Origin: an uncultured Clostridia bacterium
Lineage (GTDB): Bacteria > Bacillota > Clostridia > UBA1381 > UMGS1253
Direction: 5' to 3'
DNA length: 64,000 nt
Assembly: GCA_934456295.1 (NCBI GenBank)
Contig: CAKSHB010000002.1
Span: 35,563 to 99,562, forward strand
Positions 1-8,670 of this stretch are shown here, piece by piece. Below the pieces are notes generated by a model. It worked only from the letters and a program-made list of their open reading frames with translations, ran no database searches and was not told the DNA's origin. Numbering within the stretch: position 1 is the first letter of the stretch; each line of letters opens with the position of its first letter. The translations under genes and the position numbers were made by a program.

Positions 1-539
1 GATTTTTCAACATTCCTGTTGACCATTTGCTCGGTGTACCGATTTTGGCGCCGTATTATGCAAAACAGTTCGGACGTGACCGTGACGATGTTGTCGTGGT
101 ATCGCCGGATTTGGGGAGCGTTACGCGTGCGCGTAATTTTGCACAAAGACTTAATGTACCGCTTGCAATTATAGATAAACGCCGTCCGAAGGCGAATGTG
201 TCTGAGGTTATGAATATAATCGGCGACATAAAAGATAAGACGGTTATTCTTGTTGATGACATGATTGATACAGCAGGCACAATAACACACGGTGCACAGG
301 CGCTTGTTGACCATGGTGCAAAAGAGGTGTATGCATGCTGTACGCATCCTGTTTTGTCGGGACCGGCTATTGAGCGCATAGAGGCTTCGCCGATAAAAGA
401 ACTTTTGGTTCTTGATACAATATCTATGCCTGAAGAAAAGAAAATTTCCAAGATTAAAACGATTTCTGTGGCTCCTGTATTTGCAGAAGCAATTGAAAGA
501 ATTTATGAGGATTTGTCTGTAAGCACATTGTTTGTATAA
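1..539 (+). CDS. prs: ribose-phosphate pyrophosphokinase, C-terminal part (5' end outside window)
   Basis: This is the C-terminal 178 residues of PRPP synthetase, which transfers pyrophosphate from ATP to ribose 5-phosphate to make PRPP for purine, pyrimidine, NAD, histidine and tryptophan synthesis. The reading frame is open from base 3, so the gene starts before the window; the first visible codons read FFNIPVDHL, a conserved stretch of the family. The PRPP-binding loop is seen as [10 protein letters not shown], and the flexible-loop region as [11 protein letters not shown]. The C-terminus (ending SVSTLFV) is the usual place for the family. A terminator hairpin follows about 50 bases after the stop. 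In Firmicutes prs commonly precedes pth and mfd, as it does here. The assignment is secure; only the N-terminal half is unseen. Confidence 0.97.
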   Translation, partial: FFNIPVDHLLGVPILAPYYAKQFGRDRDDVVVVSPDLGSVTRARNFAQRLNVPLAIIDKRRPKANVSEVMNIIGDIKDKTVILVDDMIDTAGTITHGAQALVDHGAKEVYACCTHPVLSGPAIERIEASPIKELLVLDTISMPEEKKISKIKTISVAPVFAEAIERIYEDLSVSTLFV

Positions 540-588
540 GATATACATAATAAAAAAGTTTTATTGCGCTATACATAAAACCGTACAT

Positions 589-620
589 AAAAGGTCAGGT
601 ATATATTGCCCGGCCTTTTT
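589..620 (+). terminator. Rho-independent terminator after prs
   Basis: The arms AAAAGGTC (589-596) and GGCCTTTT (612-619) pair over 8 bp with one G-T wobble, and a T-run closes the 3' arm. It separates prs from pth. The loop is long (15 bases) but can pair two more G-C bases inside. Confidence 0.7.
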
Positions 621-681
621 GCCTTGCGGTATTTATGCTTTACAAAAAAACATAAAAAGAGCTGAAACAGGAGGCGGAAAT

Positions 682-1278
682 ATGTTTTTGATTGCAGGTC
701 TGGGAAATCCGGGCAGACAGTATGAAATGACAAGACACAATATAGGTTTTGAGGTTATAGATTATATATCAAAAGAGTACAATATAAAAGTAAACAAAAT
801 AAAGCATAAGGCGCTTATAGGCGAGGGTTTTTTGCAGGGCGAACGTGTAATTCTGGCAAAACCGCAGACATATATGAATTTGAGCGGTGAGAGTATACGT
901 GAAATTTGTGACCATTATAAGCTCGGTGCGGAAAATATAATAATAATTTATGACGATATAGCCATTCCGTCCGGTTCTGTGCGAATTCGGGCAAAAGGCT
1001 CGGCGGGCGGACATAACGGAATGAAGTCGATTATATACCAGCTTCAGACGGACGAATTTATGCGCTTGCGTATAGGTGTCGGAGCGCCTGCGCACAAAGA
1101 CTATGATTTAAAGGATTATGTTCTCGGCCACTTTGGCAATGATGAGGCTGACGACATAATTTCAGCGGTTAAAAGCTGCCCAGATGCACTTGTTGAAATG
1201 ATGCGTTCGGGAGCAAATGCCGCAGCGTCAAAGTTTAACAGAACCATAAAAAGGACTGATGAGAACGGCGGGGAGTGA
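682..1278 (+). CDS. pth: peptidyl-tRNA hydrolase
   Basis: Cytosolic esterase of 198 residues that frees tRNA from peptidyl-tRNA released by stalled or aborted ribosomes. The N-terminus MFLIAGLGNPG and the following YEMTRHNIGF contain the conserved Asn and the catalytic His (in RHNIGF) of the Pth family. KPQTYMNLSG, IIYDDIAIPSG and GSAGGHNGMKSI are the other signature blocks and all are intact. The ATG at 682 is preceded by AGGAGG at about 670, and it gives the normal family length. The open frame extends further upstream, but nothing there resembles the family. The stop overlaps the beginning of mfd, so the two are probably translated from one message. Confidence 0.97.
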   Translation: MFLIAGLGNPGRQYEMTRHNIGFEVIDYISKEYNIKVNKIKHKALIGEGFLQGERVILAKPQTYMNLSGESIREICDHYKLGAENIIIIYDDIAIPSGSVRIRAKGSAGGHNGMKSIIYQLQTDEFMRLRIGVGAPAHKDYDLKDYVLGHFGNDEADDIISAVKSCPDALVEMMRSGANAAASKFNRTIKRTDENGGE

Positions 1279-1282
1279 TACT

Positions 1283-4200
1283 GTGCCATTCGATACGATA
1301 TTTGACAAATACAGCGAATTTAATGAATTTATGCGGTGTATGAACGAAGGAATTACGCCGGTAAATGTAATTACAGGGGTGGGTGCCCAGCGCGCGCACC
1401 TTATTTTTGCTGCTTATAAAAAAATGGAGGCAGATGTTTTTGTTCTGACCGCAACAGATGTTGAGGCGCAGACGCTTGCCGATGACCTTGAGTTTTTTGC
1501 GCCGGACAGTGTTCTGCTGTTTCCGTCAAAGGATTATGTGTATTATGATGTGGACAGCGTAAGCCGCGAAATGTCCGAAAAACGCATACATGTACTGTCA
1601 AAGCTTCTGGACAGGGGAAGAAAGTATATTATTGTTGCAAGTGTTGCGGCAGCACTGAGCTATTGTGCCGAAAAGGAAGTTTTTTCAAAAAATGTTGTGC
1701 GTCTGGCTATGGGCGATATTGTTGACACGGCTCAGTTGTGTGAAAAACTTGTGGTGATGGGATATGTGCGCGAGGATATCGTTGAGGGCTGCGGACAGTT
1801 CTCAGTCAGGGGCGGCATAGTTGATATTTTCGGAGCAGGCGAGGAAAACCCTGTGCGCATTGAATTTTTTGATGATGAGATAGATTCAATCAGAACATTT
1901 GACAAAGTTTCACAGCTTTCGCTCGATAAACTTGAACAGGCGGTAATCTATCCGTGCCGTGAAATAATATTTGATGACGGCGGACGCGAAAAGCTGATTG
2001 AGTATATGAAAAAATCACTTGTAGGATTGAAACGTAAAAAGGGTGATTTTTCAGATGCGGCAGAGCATTTGGAGGCAGATATCGAAAAACTTAATGAAAA
2101 GTATTATTTTGCCTCACTCGATAAGTACATTTTTAATATATACGGTAAAATACCGACTGTGTTTGACTGGCTTGATGAAAATACGGTGTTTTTTGCCGAT
2201 GAACCGCGCAAACTGCACGAGAGTGCATCGGGATTTGAGAGCGACATGAACGAAACAATTGCATCGCTTATGGAAAAAGGGATTATTCTACCTGGCAAAA
2301 GCCAGTTTTTTGCGTCATATAAAGACATAATCGGAAATATGGCAAAAAAGCGTCTTGCAGGCATGTGCGGAGTATCGTTTGCCGGCACGGGATACCGAGC
2401 AAAGCAGAATATTGACCTTGGTGCAAAGGGCATGAACTCATTTCACGGTAAAATTGATTTTTTGTGCGATGATTTGCAGATGTGGCACCAAAAGAAAGCA
2501 ACGGTCGTAATACTTGCCGGCGGACAAAGCCGTGCGCAAAATTTATGCACGGAGCTTAACAACAGAGGCATTGAGTGTGTTTATTCTGAGGATACCGGTT
2601 ATATGTCGCAGGGTAAAACGGTTGTTACGCATGGCAGCCTGTCATGCGGCTTTGAGTATCCGCTTATTAATTTTGTTCTGATAAGCGACCGTGAAATATT
2701 TGTTGAAAAGCGGCGCAGAAGGTATAAAACACAGGATAAAAGTGCGTCTAAAATACATTCATTTACAGATATATCCGTGGGAGATTACGTTGTACACCAA
2801 ATGCATGGCATAGGGCGCTATGACGGAATACAAAAGCTTACGGTTGATAATGTTACAAAGGATTATCTGAAAATTTCATATCAGGGAACGGACAATCTTT
2901 ATGTGCCGATTGACCAGCTTGATATGCTGTATAAATATATCGGCGGAACCGACAGAAAGGTTCATGTAAATAAGCTCGGCGGAACAGATTGGAATAAGAC
3001 AAAAGCAAGGGTTAAGCAGTCAACAGCCGATTTGGCGCAGTATCTTATAAAGCTGTATGCCGAGCGTGAACGTACAAAGGGCTTTGCCTTCAGTGAGGAT
3101 ACGCCGTGGCAGCGCGATTTTGAGGATCGCTTCGGATATGTTGAAACGCCCGACCAGATGCGTTCAATAAATGAAGTAAAAAAGGACATGGAAGCGCCAA
3201 GACCCATGGACAGGCTTTTATGCGGTGATGTGGGATACGGAAAAACAGAAGTTGCAATGCGTGCCGCATTCAAGGCAGTCATGGATTCAAAACAGGTGGC
3301 ATATCTTGTGCCGACAACGATACTTGCAATGCAGCACTACAATAATTTTATGCAGCGTATGAGCGATTTTCCGGTGCGCGTTGAAATGATGTCGCGCTTT
3401 CGTACGCCGGCACAGCAGAAAGAAACGCTGAAACGTTTAAAAACGGGAGAAACCGATATTGTAATCGGAACGCACAGGATTTTACAGAAGGATATAGAGT
3501 TTCGCGATTTGGGACTGCTTATTATAGATGAGGAACAGAGATTTGGCGTTGCACATAAGGAAGCCATAAAGGAAATGCGCAAAAATGTTGATGTGCTGAC
3601 GCTGACGGCAACACCCATACCGCGCACACTGCATATGGCGATGGTGAATATACGTGATATGAGCGTTATAACACAGCCACCGGAGAACAGATATCCCGTT
3701 CAGACATATGTTATGGAGCAGAATGACGCTATACTTGCCGATGCAATAAGGAAAGAAATCGGCAGAGGCGGACAGGTATATTATCTCTATAACCGTGTGT
3801 CGGGGATAAACGGGGTTGCAAAAAGGATACAGGACATGGTCTCCGAGGCACGTGTGGGAGTGGGGCACGGGAAAATGCGCGAGGAAGAGCTTGAAGATGT
3901 GATGATGAGCCTTCTGGACGGAGATATAAATGTGCTTGTGTGCACCACTATTATTGAAACGGGGCTTGACGTTCCGAATGTGAATACAATTATAATTGAA
4001 AACGCCGACAAAATGGGCTTGTCGCAGCTGTATCAGCTTCGCGGCAGAGTGGGACGCTCGAACAGAGCGGCATATGCATATCTCACGTACAAGCGTGATA
4101 AGATGATTACAGATGTTGCCCAAAAAAGACTAAGTGCAATAAGAGAATTTACAGAGTTTGGTTCGGGATTTAAAATTGCGATGCGTGACCTCGAAATACG

Positions 4201-4771
4201 CGGCGCCGGAAATCTGCTCGGCGCTCAGCAGCACGGACATATGGACGCTGTGGGATATGATATGTACTGCAAAATATTAAAAGAAAGTGTCAGTGAGCTG
4301 AAGGGCGATAGTGCGCAGGAGGAGATAAGCACTGTTGTTGAGCTTCCGATAGATGCGCACATTCCCGAAAGTTACATCAGAAATCAAAATCTTAGAATTG
4401 ATATTTACAAAAAAATTGCCGCTATCGGTTCTTTGCAGGAAAGCTATGATGTGGAGGAGGAGATCGAGGACAGATTTGGCACAATCCCGCACACGGTGCA
4501 GAATGTAATCGATATCGCACTTATAAAAGCTGAGGCAAACAGTATGGGAATAACCGAAATATCGCAGAATGACAAGGGACTGACGATTGTGTTTGAGGCA
4601 AAGCGTGTTGATATGAAGGTTATATCAAAAATGATTTCACAAAGCAAGGGAAGCGCGCTCTTTTCGGCAGGCGAAAGGCCGTATCTGATATACAGAAAGA
4701 TGCCCGGTTCGCAAAAGGAGATACTTTTTAATATTAAATTTTTGTTACAGAGCATGAAAGAATTGAAGTAG
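1283..4771 (+). CDS. mfd: transcription-repair coupling factor
   Basis: Mfd is the ATP-dependent translocase that pushes RNA polymerase off DNA lesions and recruits UvrA for transcription-coupled excision repair. The protein is about 1162 residues, a normal length. An N-terminal UvrB-like region is followed by the RNA-polymerase interacting (CarD-like) domain near residue 500, which begins VGDYVVHQMHGIGRYDG. The SF2 helicase core has Walker A GDVGYGKTE (about 648) and the Mfd-typical Walker B DEEQRFG (about 749). Next are TATPIPRTL and the TRG/motif VI segment QLRGRVGRS, then the C-terminal TRCF domain. A GTG at 1283 has GGGGAG seven bases upstream, so I prefer it. An ATG at 1259 in the same frame would add eight residues and overlap pth, but it has a poorly spaced ribosome site. 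Confidence 0.97.
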   Translation: MPFDTIFDKYSEFNEFMRCMNEGITPVNVITGVGAQRAHLIFAAYKKMEADVFVLTATDVEAQTLADDLEFFAPDSVLLFPSKDYVYYDVDSVSREMSEKRIHVLSKLLDRGRKYIIVASVAAALSYCAEKEVFSKNVVRLAMGDIVDTAQLCEKLVVMGYVREDIVEGCGQFSVRGGIVDIFGAGEENPVRIEFFDDEIDSIRTFDKVSQLSLDKLEQAVIYPCREIIFDDGGREKLIEYMKKSLVGLKRKKGDFSDAAEHLEADIEKLNEKYYFASLDKYIFNIYGKIPTVFDWLDENTVFFADEPRKLHESASGFESDMNETIASLMEKGIILPGKSQFFASYKDIIGNMAKKRLAGMCGVSFAGTGYRAKQNIDLGAKGMNSFHGKIDFLCDDLQMWHQKKATVVILAGGQSRAQNLCTELNNRGIECVYSEDTGYMSQGKTVVTHGSLSCGFEYPLINFVLISDREIFVEKRRRRYKTQDKSASKIHSFTDISVGDYVVHQMHGIGRYDGIQKLTVDNVTKDYLKISYQGTDNLYVPIDQLDMLYKYIGGTDRKVHVNKLGGTDWNKTKARVKQSTADLAQYLIKLYAERERTKGFAFSEDTPWQRDFEDRFGYVETPDQMRSINEVKKDMEAPRPMDRLLCGDVGYGKTEVAMRAAFKAVMDSKQVAYLVPTTILAMQHYNNFMQRMSDFPVRVEMMSRFRTPAQQKETLKRLKTGETDIVIGTHRILQKDIEFRDLGLLIIDEEQRFGVAHKEAIKEMRKNVDVLTLTATPIPRTLHMAMVNIRDMSVITQPPENRYPVQTYVMEQNDAILADAIRKEIGRGGQVYYLYNRVSGINGVAKRIQDMVSEARVGVGHGKMREEELEDVMMSLLDGDINVLVCTTIIETGLDVPNVNTIIIENADKMGLSQLYQLRGRVGRSNRAAYAYLTYKRDKMITDVAQKRLSAIREFTEFGSGFKIAMRDLEIRGAGNLLGAQQHGHMDAVGYDMYCKILKESVSELKGDSAQEEISTVVELPIDAHIPESYIRNQNLRIDIYKKIAAIGSLQESYDVEEEIEDRFGTIPHTVQNVIDIALIKAEANSMGITEISQNDKGLTIVFEAKRVDMKVISKMISQSKGSALFSAGERPYLIYRKMPGSQKEILFNIKFLLQSMKELK

Positions 4772-4791
4772 ATAAAAAAATTTGCTATAAT
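4763..4791 (+). promoter_or_regulatory. sigma-A-type promoter before the foldase gene
   Basis: TTGAAG (4763-4768) and a perfect TATAAT (4786-4791) are 17 bases apart. The -35 box overlaps the mfd stop codon. It would start transcription about 65 bases before the lipoprotein gene. Confidence 0.55.
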
Positions 4792-4862
4792 AATTTTATA
4801 ATATGTAAATATATACTTTGAAAAGCGCTTTGTGCGGAAAGAACAAAGGGGTGTGAAATTTT

Positions 4863-5909
4863 ATGAAAAATAGGAAAGTTATATTTAAAGCAGCGGCAGT
4901 AACGGCTGCGGTATGCATGCTTTTGACTATGCTCGCGGGGTGCCGGAACAACAGCGCCGAGGTTTTCAGTGTAAACGGAGAAAAGGTTACACTGGGAGAG
5001 TTTACGTTTTATCTTGAGAGCATGAAGGAAATGATTGCGCAGGAGTCAAATCTTGACATAACTGATGAAAATTCATGGTCAACGATTGAAATTGATAACA
5101 AAAAAGCAATAGATGTTGCAAAGGAAAAAGCTCTTGACGATGCCGTATCAATTATGGTACAGGTGCAGAAAGCAAAAGAAGAGGGCATTACCCTTACAAA
5201 TGATGACAAAAAAAGTATAGGAAAGCAGAAGAGCAGCATTATTCAGCAATATGGCGGAGAAAGCGGGTTTAATGCGCAGCTTAAAAAGTGGAATATATCT
5301 TCGGAAATTTTTGATACTATCATGCAGAACTATATGTACGCATCAAAACTTCAGACAAAATACACAAACGAAGATGAGAAAATAAACAACATAAGCGATG
5401 AAGATATTCTGGCAAAGTATAATGTCATGAAAGATGAAGCCGTGCAGGAATCAATTTTTGTAAAGCATATACTGATAATGCCGAAAGAGGCAACGGAAAC
5501 AACGCCGGAGGTTACAGATGATGAGGCTGCGGCAAAGGCACAGCAGGTGCTTGACAGACTGAACGCCGGTGAGGACTTTGATACCTTGATGCGCGAGGTG
5601 TCGGATGATGCGGAAACCTCGTATGACGGATACAGCTTTACGCATAATGACGGTCAGATGGACGCAGATTTTGACAATGCGGCATATGCGCTTGCGGTGG
5701 GTGAAACGAGCGGTGTTGTTAAGACGCGTTTCGGCTACCATATAATCAAAAGACTGCCGTCGTCTGTTGATATACCGGCTATGGACGATATGCGTGGTAC
5801 ACTTATTTCGCAGATAAAGTCGGAGCGGTATCGTACGATGGTGACAGATGAATGGGTAAGCAGCGCTGTAATCGTGAAAAACGAGGCTGTATTTAATGCA
5901 ATGAAATAA
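4863..5909 (+). CDS. PrsA/SurA-like peptidylprolyl isomerase lipoprotein (foldase)
   Basis: A 348-residue extracytoplasmic foldase. The N-terminus has a lysine/arginine start, a hydrophobic stretch and a lipobox LAGC, so Cys27 would be lipidated and the protein anchored on the outer face of the membrane. The region up to about residue 190 is helical and charged, like the chaperone domain of PrsA/SurA. Residues about 197-300 form a parvulin-type rotamase domain, recognisable from VKHILIMPKE, LNAGEDFDTLMREVSDD and VGETSGVVKTRFGYHIIK. Such proteins help secreted proteins fold after translocation. Its own promoter and terminator indicate a single-gene transcript. I have not given it the prsA symbol because clostridia often carry several paralogues. 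Confidence 0.88.
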   Translation: MKNRKVIFKAAAVTAAVCMLLTMLAGCRNNSAEVFSVNGEKVTLGEFTFYLESMKEMIAQESNLDITDENSWSTIEIDNKKAIDVAKEKALDDAVSIMVQVQKAKEEGITLTNDDKKSIGKQKSSIIQQYGGESGFNAQLKKWNISSEIFDTIMQNYMYASKLQTKYTNEDEKINNISDEDILAKYNVMKDEAVQESIFVKHILIMPKEATETTPEVTDDEAAAKAQQVLDRLNAGEDFDTLMREVSDDAETSYDGYSFTHNDGQMDADFDNAAYALAVGETSGVVKTRFGYHIIKRLPSSVDIPAMDDMRGTLISQIKSERYRTMVTDEWVSSAVIVKNEAVFNAMK

Positions 5910-5929
5910 AAAAGATAAATTTACAAAAG

Positions 5930-5965
5930 CAAGCTGTGTTTCAAAGTGACATGGCTTGTTTTTTT
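5930..5965 (+). terminator. Rho-independent terminator after the foldase gene
   Basis: AAGCTGTGT (5931-5939) pairs with ACATGGCTT (5949-5957), a 9-bp stem with two wobble pairs and a 9-base loop, followed by a run of seven T. Confidence 0.75.
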
Positions 5966-6029
5966 ATATCGGAGAAGATATTTTTTGTTTAGATGAAAAA
6001 TTTGTGTATAATTAACAAACAGATAGGTA

Positions 6030-6058
6030 TTGCGTTTGGTATTTTGGCGTGATATAAT
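6030..6058 (+). promoter_or_regulatory. Promoter of the HydS signalling operon
   Basis: TTGCGT (6030-6035) and TATAAT (6053-6058) are 17 bases apart, and TGA directly precedes the -10 box, making it an extended -10 promoter. A second TATAAT at 6007-6012 with TTGTTT 16 bases upstream could be an alternative start. Both would transcribe the DRTGG-ATPase-HydS-DRTGG-PHP genes. Confidence 0.55.
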
Positions 6059-6136
6059 ATATACTATATGATATATCACATATGCATATTTGGTTATGGT
6101 TTGTGCAATGCAAAAAGAAGTATGGAGTTGATGTTT

Positions 6137-6487
6137 ATGAAACTGTCGGAAATCAGGAGTCTTTTGGAAGCAGAAGTGAAAACAGTGCCGTATGGCGATG
6201 ATATCGAAATAAAAAGCGCATGCGGAAGCGACCTGATGAGTGATGTTCTTGCGTTTGTAAAGGAACAGGGAATACTGCTGACAGGTCTTGTAAACCCGCA
6301 GGTGGTTCGTACGGCTGAGATGATGGATATACGCGTCATTGTGTTTGTGCGCGGAAAAGAGCCCGACGAAGCTATGATAAAGCTGGCGGACAGCAAAGGG
6401 ATTGTTTTGCTGACAACGCGGAAGGCAATGTTTGTGGCATGTGGTATATTGTATTCAAACGGACTTGTTCCGGATAACATTATATAG
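6137..6487 (+). CDS. DRTGG-domain protein of a HydS-type hydrogenase signalling cluster
   Basis: A 116-residue soluble protein resembling stand-alone DRTGG-domain proteins that accompany clostridial [FeFe]-hydrogenase genes. The recognised blocks are KSACGSDLMSDVLAF (about residues 28-42), GILLTGLVNPQVVRTAEMMD and IRVIVFVRGKEPDE. The DRTGG fold also occurs next to CBS domains and in phosphotransacetylases; its biochemical role is unknown and I do not assign one. ATG 6137 has GGAG nine bases upstream; in-frame ATGs at 6122 and 6131 are possible but less well placed. It is first in an operon with an RsbW-like ATPase 14 bases downstream, HydS, a second DRTGG protein and a PHP phosphoesterase. 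That context suggests a part in sensing or relaying hydrogen or redox state (inference). Confidence 0.82.
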   Translation: MKLSEIRSLLEAEVKTVPYGDDIEIKSACGSDLMSDVLAFVKEQGILLTGLVNPQVVRTAEMMDIRVIVFVRGKEPDEAMIKLADSKGIVLLTTRKAMFVACGILYSNGLVPDNII

Positions 6488-6501
6488 CCGGAGGATGTTA
6501 T

Positions 6502-6924
6502 ATGGATAATATAATAAAACTTCATTTTGATGTTGCCGGAGGAGATTTTGTGGAAGCGGGAACAGCGTCCGGCAATGTAAAAAAGGTTTTAAATCAGATA
6601 GGAATATCACCGGCAGCAATAAGAAGAGCAGCCATAGCGATGTATGAAGGGGAAATCAATATGGTTATACATGCTGACGGAGGGACGGCAGATGTGGAGG
6701 TTACGCCGGAGAAAATTAAAATAATATTAAGCGATAACGGACCGGGAATAAAAGATATTTCTATGGCGATGAGGGAAGGCTTTTCTACGGCATCGCAGGA
6801 GGCGCGCGATATGGGCTTCGGAGCCGGAATGGGGCTGCCGAACATGAAAAGATATACAGATACGATGGATATAAAAAGTGAGATAGGAGTCGGAACCACG
6901 GTTGAAATGACGATTAATCTGTAA
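6502..6924 (+). CDS. RsbW/SpoIIAB-like GHKL ATPase (putative serine kinase/anti-sigma-type)
   Basis: A 140-residue stand-alone HATPase_c domain. The N box has Glu49, Asn53 and His57 in the E-x3-N-x3-H arrangement. The G1 box is DNGPG (78-82), and the G2 box is a glycine-rich GFGAGMGLPNM (105-115). These match the nucleotide-binding fold of anti-sigma factors and serine kinases such as RsbW and SpoIIAB; no histidine phosphoacceptor domain is present. It could phosphorylate a partner protein or sequester one in an ATP-dependent manner. No STAS-domain antagonist or sigma factor is encoded nearby, so the target is unknown. The immediate downstream neighbour is the HydS homologue. The start is clear, with GGAGG about ten bases before the ATG. 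Confidence 0.85.
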   Translation: MDNIIKLHFDVAGGDFVEAGTASGNVKKVLNQIGISPAAIRRAAIAMYEGEINMVIHADGGTADVEVTPEKIKIILSDNGPGIKDISMAMREGFSTASQEARDMGFGAGMGLPNMKRYTDTMDIKSEIGVGTTVEMTINL

Positions 6925-6992
6925 TATGAGCTGTGTGTGCAGTGTTTTTTTATGTGTATTTACATTAAAAACAAAGGCGGTGACGGGTAATA

Positions 6993-8306
6993 TTGGAAAA
7001 GACATATTTTCATTCTGTAACGCTTGATAAAGATAAATGCATGGGTTGTACAAACTGTCTGAAACGCTGTCCGACTGAGGCAATACGTGTGCGCAGCGGC
7101 AAAGCTCGGATTATAAAAGAAAGGTGCATTGACTGCGGAGAATGTATACGGGTCTGTCCGTATCATGCAAAAAAAGCTGTCACAGACCCTTTTGCAAAAA
7201 CGGAAGAATATAAATATAAAATTGCGCTTCCGGCACCGAGTTTGTACGGACAGTTTAATCAGCTTGATGATATAAACATAGTATTAAACGGATTGAAGAA
7301 AATAGGATTTGACGATGTGTATGAAGTCGCACGTGCGGCAGAAATTGTCACAATTGCTTCAAAGGATTTTATTTTTAAAAAAAAGCTTCAGTATCCGATA
7401 ATTTCGTCGGCATGTCCTGCCGTTGTGAGGCTGATACGTGTCAGATTTCCGAATTTGATAAAAAATCTGCTGCCGGTGCTTTCTCCGATGGAAGTTGCGG
7501 CAAAGCTTGCAAAAAAAGAGGCACAGAAGAAAACAGGACTTTCTCTTGATGAAATAGGAGCATTTTTTATAACACCGTGTGCGGCGAAAATGACTGTCAT
7601 AAAAGACCCGCTCGGTCAGGAAAAATCATATGTTGACGGTGCGATATCCATGTCGGATATATATATGCGGCTTGTCAGTGCGATGAGCAAGGTTGATAAT
7701 CCCGAAAACCTTGTGCGCTCGGGGCTTAAGGGCGTAGGCTGGGCGAGCAGCGGCGGTGAGGCATACGCTTTGGGAAAAGATGAGTACATAGCGGTAGACG
7801 GTATCGATAATGTTATAAAAGTGTTTGAGGGGCTTGAGGACGAACAGTTTCATAATATAAAATTTATTGAGGCGGGCGCATGCGTCGGGGGCTGTGTCGG
7901 AGGTCCGCTGGCTGTTGAGAACGGATTTGTTGCGGAAACAAAAATTAAGCTTCTTACAAAAATGCTTACCAGTTATGAGATGGAAAAAGCGTTTCCTTGT
8001 ATAGATATGGAGGATGTAAGTTTTACTAAAGATATAGAGTATATTCCGGTAATGAAGCTTGACAGCGATATTTCGGAGGCAATGAAAAAGATGGAACGGC
8101 TTGAAAGAATATATAATTCAATGCCGAAAATAGATTGCGGCAGCTGCGGAGCGCCGTCATGCCGTGCACTTGCCGAAGATATTGTGCGCGGCTTCGGAAA
8201 AGAGATGGACTGTGTGCATAAATTGCGTGAACGAGTGTTTTCACTGGCAAAAGAAATGGTTGAAATACAGGAAAATATAACATTGTCCGAAAAAGGCGGC
8301 AAATAA
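6993..8306 (+). CDS. HydS-type (group D-like) putative sensory [FeFe]-hydrogenase homologue
   Basis: A 437-residue iron-sulfur protein. Two N-terminal [4Fe-4S] sites are formed by Cys16/19/22/26 and Cys45/48/51/55. The hydrogenase domain keeps the four cysteines expected to hold the H-cluster [4Fe-4S]: Cys141 in SSACPAV, Cys196 in TPCAAK, and Cys297 and Cys301 in GACVGGCVGG. Residues around the diiron site differ from catalytic enzymes. Ala140 replaces the proton-relay cysteine of the TSCCP motif, Thr194 replaces the Met of MPC, and Gly replaces the Met of the ExMAC motif. The C-terminus carries an extra four-cysteine Fe-S motif (Cys382/385/390/407). This architecture is that described for HydS-type sensory hydrogenases rather than H2-producing HydA. 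The start is TTG with GGCGG upstream. Its place between an RsbW-like ATPase and a PHP protein supports a sensing role (inference). Confidence 0.85.
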   Translation: MEKTYFHSVTLDKDKCMGCTNCLKRCPTEAIRVRSGKARIIKERCIDCGECIRVCPYHAKKAVTDPFAKTEEYKYKIALPAPSLYGQFNQLDDINIVLNGLKKIGFDDVYEVARAAEIVTIASKDFIFKKKLQYPIISSACPAVVRLIRVRFPNLIKNLLPVLSPMEVAAKLAKKEAQKKTGLSLDEIGAFFITPCAAKMTVIKDPLGQEKSYVDGAISMSDIYMRLVSAMSKVDNPENLVRSGLKGVGWASSGGEAYALGKDEYIAVDGIDNVIKVFEGLEDEQFHNIKFIEAGACVGGCVGGPLAVENGFVAETKIKLLTKMLTSYEMEKAFPCIDMEDVSFTKDIEYIPVMKLDSDISEAMKKMERLERIYNSMPKIDCGSCGAPSCRALAEDIVRGFGKEMDCVHKLRERVFSLAKEMVEIQENITLSEKGGK

Positions 8307-8323
8307 GAAAAAGGGGTGGAAAT

Positions 8324-8650
8324 ATGACGGCGAAACAGCTTGCAAAGGAGCTTGAACTGACCGCACTTACAGACTGCGGCGATGATAAAGAAGTTGACGG
8401 CTGTTATATATGTGATTTGCTGAGTTATGTAATGAGTCATGCATCAAAGGGGAATGTGTGGATTACCGTGCAAACAAATATAAACGTTGTTGCCGTGGCT
8501 TCTCTGACGGAGGTCAGCTGTGTTATAATCCCCGAAAATATTGTAGTTGAGGATATCACGCTGAAGAAGGCTGCTGCTGAAAATATCACATTCTTTTCTT
8601 CGCAGCATACAGCATATGAGCTTGCCGGAAAGCTTTCGGAAATTATTTAA
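8324..8650 (+). CDS. Second DRTGG-like domain protein of the HydS cluster
   Basis: A small protein of 108 residues. The blocks DGCYICDLLSYVMSHA, VWITVQTNINVVAVASL and CVIIPENIVVED are those of the second family of stand-alone DRTGG-like proteins found in clostridial hydrogenase gene clusters. It is related in length and fold to the product at 6137-6487, but the two are too different to be a recent duplication. No catalytic motif is apparent and the function is unknown. It lies 17 bases after the HydS gene, with GGGGTGG before its ATG, and 20 bases before the PHP gene, so it is in the same operon. A role in signal relay or as a regulatory ligand-binding unit is inference from context only. Confidence 0.75.
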   Translation: MTAKQLAKELELTALTDCGDDKEVDGCYICDLLSYVMSHASKGNVWITVQTNINVVAVASLTEVSCVIIPENIVVEDITLKKAAAENITFFSSQHTAYELAGKLSEII

Positions 8651-8670
8651 ACAGCGGGGAAGGTTTAAAT

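Noticed and set aside
6993..8306. HydS homologue considered as a second catalytic HydA.
   Set aside because: The relay Cys and both Met positions around the diiron site are changed, and an extra C-terminal Fe-S motif is present, as in sensory types.
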